Positions 1 to 6,524 of a DNA stretch of 6,524 nucleotides are shown here, piece by piece. Below the pieces are notes generated by a model. The model did not search any database. It was not told the DNA's origin and saw only the letters and a list, made by a program, of their open reading frames with translations. A program made the translations under genes and the position numbers. This DNA comes from an uncultured Porphyromonadaceae bacterium (GTDB lineage: Bacteria; Bacteroidota; Bacteroidia; Bacteroidales; Muribaculaceae): contig CAMWMW010000101.1 of NCBI GenBank assembly GCA_947175455.1, forward strand, positions 1 to 6,524, in the 5' to 3' direction. How positions within the stretch are numbered: the first letter of the stretch is position 1; each line of letters begins with the position of its first letter.

Positions 1-2
1 GC

Positions 3-2483
3 GCAATGCTTTGCGGAGGATGCTCGGATGCCATGGATGACATTATTGACGCGCCATCTGAAAGCCTGACCTTGCGTTTTTACAGCGCAGGGGCAGGCAC
101 GCGCGCCGATATCGAGTCATCGGATGCAAGTCTTAATGAAAACCTTATCTCCAATCTTGCGGTGGCGTTTTATCCCACTGCGTCAGGGGAGAACGAAACT
201 GCCGTCAAATTCAGTCTCTTCGAGAATCTGGGAGCGACAGGTGTGGTGGAGCGTAAGATAATCATATCCGACGAGGAGGTGACTCGTCTCTTCGGCGGTT
301 CGGAGACCTCCGGCGCGACATGCCGCGTCTACGCTCTCGCCAACCTCTCCGCTGAAGAGATTGCCGCGCTCGGCAAGACTCCCACGGTAGCCGCGATGAA
401 AGAGCTTCGTGTCTCTTCGGCGTTTGACACGCGGCAGGTGCAGGAATCGTTTGTCATGAGCGGCGACGCCACCGTGACCTACAGTGTCGACGCCTCCGGC
501 AAAAAGACTGCGGCAGGCAATGTGCAGCTTGTGCGTTCCGCCGCCAAGATCACACTCAATATCAAGCTTCCGGAGAGTTACGAAGACCCTGCAGGAAATA
601 TATGGCAGCCCATTGCAGCTTACGGCACCGGCAGCGCCATGAGAGTGTTGCTCAACAACGGTGTGAAAAATTCGAGTGTGCTGGTTCCTGAGGAAGGTTA
701 TGAGTTTCAGGATGAAGACTACTTCAACATCACTACCGCCGACGCCACCTATGGCTTCGTTGACAACAGAGTCAACAACAGCGAATATCCCAACAAGCAG
801 AGGGTGCCGTTCTATACCTATCCCAACCGTTGGGAGAACACACCCGGTGAGCGTCACCGCACGGCGCTGACACTCATCGTGCCCTGGCGCAACATCACGA
901 CAAACACTTACCAGACATTCTATTACCGTGTGCCGGTAACGCCGGTCGACATGCCCGAGCTGGTGTCAAACCACAGTTATCAGATCGACCTGAATGTCGG
1001 TATGCTTGGCTCCGCGATGCCCGAGACACCGGTTGAGATAACCGGCAACTACCGCGTGGTCGACTGGGCACGCGAAACCATCGACGTCAACATCAAGGAC
1101 TACCGTTACCTCGTGGTCAACCCCACAACCTACCGCATGGACAACACCGAAGATTTCACACTCAACTTCTACTCCTCCCATCCGGTGGAAGTGGACGACA
1201 TAACCATGACATACCAGCGGTTTTCTTATATTACAGAGTCAGGAAATGCTGATGCCGGAGCGGTCGTGTATTTCCCCACATCCAAAGAGGTGATAGACCG
1301 TTCTGTAATGCCGGATGGAATCAAGATGGTGGAATACAGCAAGAACATAACCACAGCACCCAATTCAAAACAGTATAGTTTCAGCCTTAAGCATAAGCTT
1401 GAGGTATGGACTCCGCTGAACAGTGCCACGGCAACAAGTATCACAAATGGCAATACGGTAAGTCAGACGGGATACACATCCCTTTCTGATACTACAAAGA
1501 TTCAGAATTCCATTCAGAAATATCTCCGAAGCGATTCTCCGGATATGCCTTATTCTCCATATGCATTCAAGGTGACATTGCGACATAAAGATAATCCTGA
1601 ATTCAAGGCATCCTTTACAGTCGTTCAGTATCCTGCAATGTATATTCAGGCTGATAGAAATCCTGGTGGAGGAGCAAATAATTACGGCAATGTTTTTGTC
1701 AACAATAGTACGAGTGAATTGGGTGGTGTTTCTGGTCTTACCGGAAGTGGTAATAGGAATCCCAACATGTATGTAATCCAGACATCAGTGTTAGGTAACA
1801 CCTTGGATAAGCCATATATCATAGGTGACCCGAGAAGTCTGAATATTAACAATAATCTTGAAACTGCAAGGAATAGCTCTGGCGGAGGGTGGAATACAAC
1901 GTATACGTATGATCCGTTGCCTGTAACAGGTAGTTCAGCCGTTGCCGGTGATTGGTGTAAAGCTGCGAATGCCTTATATCCTTCAAATAGTGGTAATAGA
2001 AAACTTTCTTATTATTATCCAACGGATGAAAGAACAGATGAAACTCATACTTGGATGATTGCCCCTAAAATCAGAGTAGCTTCGTCCTATGGTGTCACAA
2101 CTTCACTGAATCGTACTAATGCGAGGAGACGTTGTGCCACATATCAGGAGCGTGGTTTCCCTGCGGGGCGATGGAGATTGCCTACTTATGGAGAATTGTT
2201 GTATATTACCTCATTATCAAGTACTGGAAAAATACCTGTATTATTTTCAATAGGTTCAACATATTGGTGTGCACAAGGTGCATATACAGTAAACCAGGAC
2301 GGTACATTGACTGAAGTGAAGAGTTTTACGGAAAGTATGTTTTTTGATGATCTACCATATGTCCGTGCCGTCTACGACGAATGGTATTGGGAGAAAGAGA
2401 CAAACTATGTTCTTAAACCGGGTAGTAACGGCAACTATACATATACTCTTGGTGACATGCCGATGCGGAATCCTCAGAACTGA
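3..2483 (+). CDS. Large Mfa/FimA-type fimbrial lipoprotein with C-terminal lectin-like domain (probable adhesin/tip subunit); 5'-partial
   Basis: Likely a surface-exposed subunit of a type V pilus. The frame is open to the window edge and the signal peptide is cut off: the first Met (base 6) sits only five residues before a probable lipidated cysteine (LCGGC, Cys6, numbering from that Met), so the real start is upstream. SDAMDD follows, an acidic run like known Bacteroidota surface-export signals. A TRA site (Arg33) resembles the Arg cleavage site of type V pilins. VQLVRSAAKITL (173-184) and NHSYQIDLNVG (322-332) are typical of the Mfa/FimA fold, ending in VVDW (351-354). Residues 365-545 look like Ig-type beta domains, 550-630 is a Gly/Asn/Ser-rich linker, and 649-795 contains RCATYQERGFPAGRWRLPT, YWC and VRAVYDEWYW, as in the FISUMP/Lcl_C-like end of large Bacteroidales fimbrial proteins (DUF4906 type). 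It lies 35 bases before the next gene. The family is fairly sure; the tip role is inferred. The second half is AT-rich. Confidence 0.8.
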   Translation, partial: AMLCGGCSDAMDDIIDAPSESLTLRFYSAGAGTRADIESSDASLNENLISNLAVAFYPTASGENETAVKFSLFENLGATGVVERKIIISDEEVTRLFGGSETSGATCRVYALANLSAEEIAALGKTPTVAAMKELRVSSAFDTRQVQESFVMSGDATVTYSVDASGKKTAAGNVQLVRSAAKITLNIKLPESYEDPAGNIWQPIAAYGTGSAMRVLLNNGVKNSSVLVPEEGYEFQDEDYFNITTADATYGFVDNRVNNSEYPNKQRVPFYTYPNRWENTPGERHRTALTLIVPWRNITTNTYQTFYYRVPVTPVDMPELVSNHSYQIDLNVGMLGSAMPETPVEITGNYRVVDWARETIDVNIKDYRYLVVNPTTYRMDNTEDFTLNFYSSHPVEVDDITMTYQRFSYITESGNADAGAVVYFPTSKEVIDRSVMPDGIKMVEYSKNITTAPNSKQYSFSLKHKLEVWTPLNSATATSITNGNTVSQTGYTSLSDTTKIQNSIQKYLRSDSPDMPYSPYAFKVTLRHKDNPEFKASFTVVQYPAMYIQADRNPGGGANNYGNVFVNNSTSELGGVSGLTGSGNRNPNMYVIQTSVLGNTLDKPYIIGDPRSLNINNNLETARNSSGGGWNTTYTYDPLPVTGSSAVAGDWCKAANALYPSNSGNRKLSYYYPTDERTDETHTWMIAPKIRVASSYGVTTSLNRTNARRRCATYQERGFPAGRWRLPTYGELLYITSLSSTGKIPVLFSIGSTYWCAQGAYTVNQDGTLTEVKSFTESMFFDDLPYVRAVYDEWYWEKETNYVLKPGSNGNYTYTLGDMPMRNPQN
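1210..2340. other. AT-rich compositional island inside the first fimbrial gene
   Basis: Hand counts of single 60-base lines give 55% GC at 1081-1140 and 48% at 541-600, but 42% at 1441-1500, 30% at 1981-2040 and 35% at 2221-2280, rising to 43% at 2341-2400. The neighbouring genes sampled the same way give 52% (3661-3720) and 63% (5281-5340). Codons change too, from C/G-ending to A/T-ending, with no break in the reading frame. The island covers roughly residues 402-778: part of the Ig-like region, the linker and most of the lectin-like domain. The edges are approximate. It may mark a recombined, variable adhesin half. Confidence 0.6.
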
Positions 2484-2518
2484 TATTGAATATTGTTTTT
2501 TCGGAAGAAGATAAGAAG

Positions 2519-4552
2519 ATGATTAAAAGACTGACTACATATATCGCGGTTGCGGCTTCGCTGGCGCTTGGAGCCTGTTCCGAGGAGACCCTCCGCCCGG
2601 ATGTGCCCGATGTCGAGGGGGGAGAGGGCGTGCGCGTGAGCATCGCCATCCCCGACATGCCGAGACTCGCTACCCGTGCGTTCGGCGACACTCCCGCCGC
2701 CGACCTTAAGCTGACGGTGTTTGAATTCGAGATGGGTTCCGACCCTACGAATACATTCCTCACGAAGATATATCAGGCGGAGACGCTGACGCAGACGAAT
2801 GTGGCGAATGGCGCGACCGTGGATTTCAGAATCAATGACCTGCTGATGACGGAGAGTCCACGTGTGCTCCATTTCGTGGTCGCTCCGCAATATCTCGATG
2901 CGAGATATGCCTCGGAGGCTGTCGTCTTCTCCAACCTCTCGGTGCGCGACAATTCGCAGGCGTACTGGGGACGCGTGGAGTTTCCCAACGGTTACGGAAC
3001 CGTCGGCAATGACAAGAAGCCGCAGCTCTCCGATGAGGCAAAGCGGAAGCTGACAGGTGTGAACGTGCTGCGCAATTTCGCCAAGGTTTCGGTGGAGGTT
3101 GCCGCAACGGCGACTGCCAATTTCCAGCTTACAGGTTTCGAGCTGGTGAATGTGCCGACATCCGGAACTGTCGCCCCTTATAATACTGGCAGACAGGAGT
3201 TCCCGCAGATGTTTGACGATGCGGGCACGATGCTCGGATATCTCGAAGTTGCCGGCAACGGCAGCGGTCAGCAGGGATACGGCGGCATCATGCCCTCGAA
3301 CTGCGGTTTCCGCAATCTTGAGGAGAATTTCAGCCCCGTTGCCGACGGAGGACGCCCCGCATGGTCGGTTTCTCCCGCCTATCTCTACGAGCACCCGTTC
3401 GAGTCGACACGCCGCACTTACGTGATTCTCCAGGGTAATTACCGCCCCACGACAACCGCCGGGTGGCAGACATGCTATTACAAGATAGACCTTGTGCGTC
3501 TCAACGAAGAGAGCGGCATGACGGAATATTACGACATTCTCCGCAACTATGACTTCCATATCAACGTGACGGGAGTCTCCGCTCCCGGCGCGCCAAACGC
3601 TTCGGAGGCTATCTCCGGCGTTAGCTACAACAATATCTCCGCCGATGTGGACGCGCGCGACATGCTCCAGATTTCCGACGGGGCGAACATTGTGGAGGTA
3701 AGCAAGACGAGCATCATCTTCACCAATACCACTCCCGTCGAGTTCCTTTACCGCTATTCTCCCGTCGGCGGCTCCTCTTCGGAGACTACCAATGCCAAAC
3801 TGCAGACCAACGGTCTGCAGGCGGGTGACGTGATAGCTTCTGTCAGTGCCCCGGAGGTCTACACCGACGCCGACGGCGTGGTGTGGGTGAAACGGGTGAT
3901 AACGCCCAACCCGATACCGGAAGCCGGGGCAAGGGAGCAGAGCTTCTACGTGGTGGATGCGGACGGTCTCGGACGCGAGATAAGGCTTGTGGCGCACGTG
4001 CCATATGACTATTCCTTGATCGAGGTTTATCCCGGTTCGGAGAATGACCGCCCCGCGTCGGCAACAGACAAAGGCACCGTCAGCCCGCTTTCCGGACAGC
4101 CGTTCACCGTTTATTTCAATCTTCCCGCCGGTATGCCGGAGGCTATGTTCCCTTTGACCTTCACGCTCGAGAGCAACCGCCAGAACATGGAGAACAACCC
4201 GATAGGCACACTCGTGGTGACTTCCGGTCAGACGGGTTTCCCGACAACGGAGGTGTATGAAGTGCCGCGAATCAAATATCGCAAGACGGTGAGCTATGCC
4301 GAATATCTCTACAAGACCGACGCCGACAACAATCTGATAACGGACGGCGCGGGGAATTACGTGGAGAATACCGACCACACCGTGCGTTGCCGGTTCCGCA
4401 CCATCAACTCCCTTGCCGAACTTCCGGGAGCACCGGCGCAGACCGTGACATATGTGCTCATCAGCAACGACTATTTCAACTGCACGGGAGAAGAGACCGA
4501 AGCGGCGGTGCCGACATGGCCTGGAGTCGCCACCTTCACCCGAACCCGGTAA
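2519..4552 (+). CDS. Mfa2/fimbrillin-like fimbrial lipoprotein, 677 aa
   Basis: Probably a structural or anchoring subunit of the same type V pilus as the gene before it. The start at 2519 is chosen because it gives a textbook lipoprotein signal: MIKR, a hydrophobic stretch, then LGAC with the lipid-carrying Cys20. An in-frame ATG 33 bases upstream would only add a charged tail, and a purine-rich stretch (GAAGAAGATAAGAAG) precedes 2519. SEE follows the cysteine, an acidic surface-export-like signal. Next come LATRA (Arg53, possible maturation cut), LKLTVFEF (63-70), the conserved NVLRNFAKVSVEV core strand (182-194), YVILQGNYRP (301-310), CYYKIDLV (319-326) and LRNYDFHINVTGV (341-353), all landmarks of Mfa/FimB-type fimbrial proteins. 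Residues about 380-677 form extra beta-rich, Ig-like repeats, making it about twice the length of a simple Mfa2 anchor. Cys pairs 262/319 and 624/655 could form disulphides. It is the last gene before the terminator. Family call is good; anchor versus stalk or tip role is open. Confidence 0.82.
   Translation: MIKRLTTYIAVAASLALGACSEETLRPDVPDVEGGEGVRVSIAIPDMPRLATRAFGDTPAADLKLTVFEFEMGSDPTNTFLTKIYQAETLTQTNVANGATVDFRINDLLMTESPRVLHFVVAPQYLDARYASEAVVFSNLSVRDNSQAYWGRVEFPNGYGTVGNDKKPQLSDEAKRKLTGVNVLRNFAKVSVEVAATATANFQLTGFELVNVPTSGTVAPYNTGRQEFPQMFDDAGTMLGYLEVAGNGSGQQGYGGIMPSNCGFRNLEENFSPVADGGRPAWSVSPAYLYEHPFESTRRTYVILQGNYRPTTTAGWQTCYYKIDLVRLNEESGMTEYYDILRNYDFHINVTGVSAPGAPNASEAISGVSYNNISADVDARDMLQISDGANIVEVSKTSIIFTNTTPVEFLYRYSPVGGSSSETTNAKLQTNGLQAGDVIASVSAPEVYTDADGVVWVKRVITPNPIPEAGAREQSFYVVDADGLGREIRLVAHVPYDYSLIEVYPGSENDRPASATDKGTVSPLSGQPFTVYFNLPAGMPEAMFPLTFTLESNRQNMENNPIGTLVVTSGQTGFPTTEVYEVPRIKYRKTVSYAEYLYKTDADNNLITDGAGNYVENTDHTVRCRFRTINSLAELPGAPAQTVTYVLISNDYFNCTGEETEAAVPTWPGVATFTRTR
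3800..3820. repeat. Perfect 9-bp inverted repeat with 3-base loop inside the second fimbrial gene
   Basis: CTGCAGACC at 3800-3808 and GGTCTGCAG at 3812-3820 are exact reverse complements separated by AAC. In frame it encodes LQTNGLQ (residues 428-434), so the palindrome coincides with a small repeated LQ motif in the protein. It has no T-run after it, so it is not an intrinsic terminator. Its function, if any, is unknown; it may be chance. Confidence 0.55.
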
Positions 4553-4583
4553 AGAGCAGGTAGACTCGCAAAAAAAACAGACA

Positions 4584-4637
4584 GGCAGACCACCCTTGCG
4601 CCCGTGTGGAGGCGGAAGGGTGGCTGTCGCGTTTTTT
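4584..4637 (+). terminator. Rho-independent terminator of the fimbrial operon
   Basis: Left arm GGCAG (4584-4588), one bulged A, CCACCCTT (4590-4597), then CGCC (4599-4602) pair with GGCG (4611-4614), AAGGGTGG (4616-4623) and CTGTC (4624-4628), including one G-T pair, a G-G mismatch and an 8-base loop. GCG and six T's (4632-4637) follow. An eight-A tract (4570-4577) before the left arm means the hairpin could also stop transcription on the - strand. It begins 31 bases after the stop of the second fimbrial gene and separates it from the transporter gene. Confidence 0.9.
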
Positions 4638-4665
4638 CACGGTTGGAATATTTTTTGTAATTTTG
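4634..4665 (+). promoter_or_regulatory. Bacteroidota-type promoter of the SulP gene
   Basis: TAATTTTG at 4658-4665 is an exact match to the Bacteroidota -7 element TAnnTTTG. The expected -33 position, 20 bases upstream, falls on TTTT at 4634-4637, within the terminator's T-run and only a weak match to TTTG. Transcription should start a few bases downstream, near 4670-4673, leaving a leader of about 22-25 bases before the ATG at 4695. Its place between a terminator and a gene start supports it. Confidence 0.72.
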
Positions 4666-4694
4666 CATCCTCACAGGTAAATACACAGAAAGAA

Positions 4695-6413
4695 ATGAAA
4701 TTATCAGGTATGACGGATTTTCATCCGGCATTGATTGCGGCGTGCAGGAATTATTCCGCCGCGAAATTCAGAAGCGACCTTGTCGCCGGTATCGTCGTGG
4801 GCATCGTCGCCCTCCCTCTCGCCATCGCATTCGCCATCGCCAGTGGCGTGAGTCCTACGGTAGGTCTGATCACGGCAGTGATCGGCGGTTTCATAGTGTC
4901 GGCATTCGGCGGCAACTCGGTGCAGATCGGCGGACCCACAGGGGCGTTCATCGTCATAATCTACAATATAATCCAGCTCTACGGGCTTTCCGGGCTTGCC
5001 ATAGCCACATTCATGGCGGGGTGCATTCTGCTGCTGATGGGCTTCTTCAAGCTCGGAACGGTGATAAAGTTCATTCCCTATCCTATTGTGGTGGGATTCA
5101 CCGCCGGTATCGCGCTCACCATCTTCTCCACGCAGATGCCCGATTTCTTCGGACTCACCATCAACGAAGCCGTGCCCGGTGACTTCATCGGCAAATGGCG
5201 TGTGTATATCGCCAATTTCAACACCATCGACCTCTCCACGCTCCTCATAGGTCTGCTTTCGCTCCTGATCATCGTTCTGACTCCGAAAGTGTCGAAACGC
5301 ATTCCCGGCGCGCTGACCGCCATCGTGCTTGTCACCGTCGTGGTGTGGGTGATGCGCGAGATGTTCGGCATCACCGGCATCCAGACAATCGGCGACCGCT
5401 TCGGCAGCCTCACCCCCGAATTGCCCAAGGCGGCGAAGATCGGACTGAACATGGAATCGATCAACCTCCTGCTGCCGTCAGCATTCACCATCGCGATGCT
5501 CGGAGCCATAGAGAGCCTGCTGAGCGCGACAGTGGCTGACGGACGCACCGGAGACCGCACCAACTGCAACACCGAGCTTATCGGGCAGGGACTCGCCAAC
5601 GTGGTTGTCCCGATCTTCGGGGGCATACCCGTGACAGGGGCGATAGCCCGCACCATGACCAACATCACCAACGGCGGGCGCACCCCTGTAGCCGGCATAG
5701 TGCACGCCGTGGTTCTTCTTGCCGTGTTCATGTTCGCGATGCCGCTTATCAACCATGTCCCCATGTCTTGTCTTGCGGCTGTGCTTATCATGGTCAGCTA
5801 CAACATGAGCGGCTGGCGCACGGTGGTCGGCATGGCGCACGACCCCAAGGGTGACATCTGGGTGCTTGTGGTGACATTCCTGCTGACTGTTGTCTTCAAT
5901 CTGACAATCGCCATCGAGATCGGTCTTCTGCTGGCAGTAGTGGTTTTCCTGCGCCGCATCACCGAGAACACCACCATCAAGGTATACGGCGAGCAGCTCG
6001 ATGCCGCCGCCGACACCGACATGACGCAGCATGAGGTGCTCGACCTCAGACCCGGAGTCTCGGTATACGAGATCGACGGACCATTCTTCTTCGGAGCCGC
6101 CACCAAATTCGACGAGATGGTGCGCCACAGCCTTCAGGAGAATCCGAAAGTGCGGATAATCCGTATGCGCAAGGTGCCTTTCATCGACTCCACAGGTCTG
6201 CATAACCTCCAGCTCCTTATCGAATCTTCGCACCGCGAGGGAATACGTATCGTGCTCTCGGGCGTGCGCGACAATGTGCGCGCCGACCTGCACAACGCCG
6301 GAATTGACCGCCTTATAGGCGCCGAAAACATCTGCGACCATATCTCGAAAGCCGTTGTGGTGGCAAATTCCATCGCCGACGGCGAATTGTCGGGTAAAAT
6401 GGTTGCTCTTTAA
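4695..6413 (+). CDS. SulP/SLC26-family anion transporter with C-terminal STAS domain
   Basis: Inner-membrane secondary transporter of 572 residues, normal length for a bacterial SulP protein; substrates in the family include sulfate, bicarbonate and C4-dicarboxylates. The start at 4695 (MKLSGMTDF) fits the promoter and the A-rich AGAAAGAA before it; Met6 (4710) is an alternative. The open frame reaches back to 4452, but that would overlap the fimbrial gene and cross the terminator. Landmarks: DLVAGIVVGIVALPLAIAFA (28-47, TM1), VQIGGPTGAF (76-85, anion-site TM3), GFTAGIALTIF (134-144), GAIESLLSATVADG (270-283, TM8) with Glu273, IGQGLANVVVPIFGGIPVTG (296-315), AIARTMTNITNGGRTPVAG (316-334, TM10), membrane segments to about 420, then a cytoplasmic STAS domain (about 454-560) with FFFGAATKF (464-472) and IDSTG (497-501). 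It is transcribed alone. Family is certain; the substrate cannot be told from sequence. Glu273 hints at proton rather than sodium coupling. Confidence 0.95.
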   Translation: MKLSGMTDFHPALIAACRNYSAAKFRSDLVAGIVVGIVALPLAIAFAIASGVSPTVGLITAVIGGFIVSAFGGNSVQIGGPTGAFIVIIYNIIQLYGLSGLAIATFMAGCILLLMGFFKLGTVIKFIPYPIVVGFTAGIALTIFSTQMPDFFGLTINEAVPGDFIGKWRVYIANFNTIDLSTLLIGLLSLLIIVLTPKVSKRIPGALTAIVLVTVVVWVMREMFGITGIQTIGDRFGSLTPELPKAAKIGLNMESINLLLPSAFTIAMLGAIESLLSATVADGRTGDRTNCNTELIGQGLANVVVPIFGGIPVTGAIARTMTNITNGGRTPVAGIVHAVVLLAVFMFAMPLINHVPMSCLAAVLIMVSYNMSGWRTVVGMAHDPKGDIWVLVVTFLLTVVFNLTIAIEIGLLLAVVVFLRRITENTTIKVYGEQLDAAADTDMTQHEVLDLRPGVSVYEIDGPFFFGAATKFDEMVRHSLQENPKVRIIRMRKVPFIDSTGLHNLQLLIESSHREGIRIVLSGVRDNVRADLHNAGIDRLIGAENICDHISKAVVVANSIADGELSGKMVAL

Positions 6414-6432
6414 AGAAAATTTGGTAACTTTG
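6403..6432 (+). promoter_or_regulatory. Bacteroidota-type promoter for a gene beyond the window
   Basis: TAACTTTG at 6425-6432 matches TAnnTTTG exactly, and TTG at 6403-6405 gives a -33 box with a 19-base spacer, the usual distance in Bacteroidota. The -33 box lies inside the last codons of the transporter gene, and no terminator hairpin is seen between that gene and this promoter. Transcription would start around 6437-6442, so the G-rich repeats that follow would be in the transcript leader. The driven gene is not visible here. Confidence 0.65.
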
Positions 6433-6460
6433 AGGGGGGAGAAAGCGTTTATTCCGTAGA

Positions 6461-6500
6461 GATGGGGCTGAATGGGGCGGTATAGGGATGGATGGGGATG
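6461..6500 (+). repeat. Four imperfect tandem 10-base G-rich repeats
   Basis: The four consecutive units are GATGGGGCTG, AATGGGGCGG, TATAGGGATG and GATGGGGATG, sharing the core ATGGGG at an exact 10-base period (third copy ATAGGG). The G-runs at 6464-6467, 6474-6477, 6485-6487 and 6494-6497 are separated by 6, 7 and 6 bases, meeting the usual G3+N1-7 pattern for a possible G-quadruplex on the + strand. They lie in the predicted leader of the downstream promoter. The short frames opening here (for example ATG at 6492) cannot be judged, as the window ends at 6524. Confidence 0.6.
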
Positions 6501-6524
6501 CTCCCGAACGACCCGCTTAAAACG

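Noticed and set aside
2486..2518. Earlier ATG at 2486 for the second fimbrial gene
   Set aside because: It would put a charged 11-residue tail before an otherwise complete signal peptide II, and it begins only two bases after the upstream stop.
2484..2518. Possible internal promoter in the gap between the two fimbrial genes
   Set aside because: The gap is AT-rich but contains no TAnnTTTG match, and 35 bases is ordinary operon spacing.
2474..4378. A 634-codon open frame on the - strand opposite the second fimbrial gene
   Set aside because: Its protein is His/Arg/Gly-rich with no recognisable domain or signal. Long antisense frames arise readily opposite GC-rich genes with strong codon bias, and the + strand frame has clear family motifs.
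4452..4694. N-terminal extension of the transporter to an upstream ATG at 4452
   Set aside because: It would overlap the end of the fimbrial gene, run through the intrinsic terminator and the promoter, and add 81 residues with no family counterpart.
5478..6341. A 287-codon - strand open frame opposite the transporter gene
   Set aside because: It has a His-rich, low-information composition and mirrors the codons of the certain SulP/STAS frame.
6492..6524. Start of a new gene reading MGMLPNDPLKT
   Set aside because: Only eleven codons are available before the window ends, several ATGs compete in the repeats, and nothing distinguishes a real start.
6414..6524. tRNA or other structured RNA gene in the terminal intergenic stretch
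   Set aside because: There is no cloverleaf or long stem; the only pairing is a 4-bp GGGA/TCCC mini-hairpin at 6495-6505.

Overview
The window looks like chromosomal DNA from a gut-type Bacteroidales (Bacteroidota). A Muribaculaceae- or Bacteroides-like host is plausible, but the species cannot be named from this sequence. The support is: two tandem Mfa/FimA-type fimbrial lipoproteins, a fold family largely confined to this order; acidic residues just after the lipidated cysteine, as in Bacteroidota surface lipoproteins; and two promoters with the Bacteroidota -7 element TAnnTTTG instead of a sigma70 -10 box.

Layout, all on the + strand. (1) Positions 3-2483 hold a large fimbrial lipoprotein whose 5' end lies outside the window. 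It has an N-terminal fimbrillin-like half, an Ig-like middle, a Gly/Asn/Ser-rich linker and a C-terminal WRLPT-type (FISUMP/Lcl_C-like, probably C-type-lectin-fold) domain, and is the likely adhesin or tip subunit. (2) After a 35-base gap, 2519-4552 encodes a second fimbrial lipoprotein of 677 residues with a clear signal peptide II and Mfa2/fimbrillin landmarks. The two are probably co-transcribed as the end of a type V pilus operon that began upstream. (3) A strong intrinsic terminator at 4584-4637 closes that operon. (4) A Bacteroidota-type promoter just after it drives a separate gene, 4695-6413, for a SulP/SLC26 anion transporter with a C-terminal STAS domain. (5) The last 111 bases carry a second well-spaced promoter whose -33 box lies inside the end of the transporter gene, then a G-rich leader of four imperfect 10-base repeats. 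It points to a further + strand gene beyond the window.

The two fimbrial genes would act together: both are predicted to be exported as lipoproteins, both carry a Thr-Arg-Ala site where type V pilins are usually cut, and they would be assembled at the cell surface. The transporter is a separate transcription unit with no visible link to them. The most notable point is internal to the first gene: its N-terminal half has the GC-rich composition of the neighbours, while the part from about 1210 to 2340 is distinctly AT-rich. This suggests that the exposed adhesive half was swapped in by recombination. I saw no RNA gene, CRISPR array, insertion sequence or evidence of a wholly new system.
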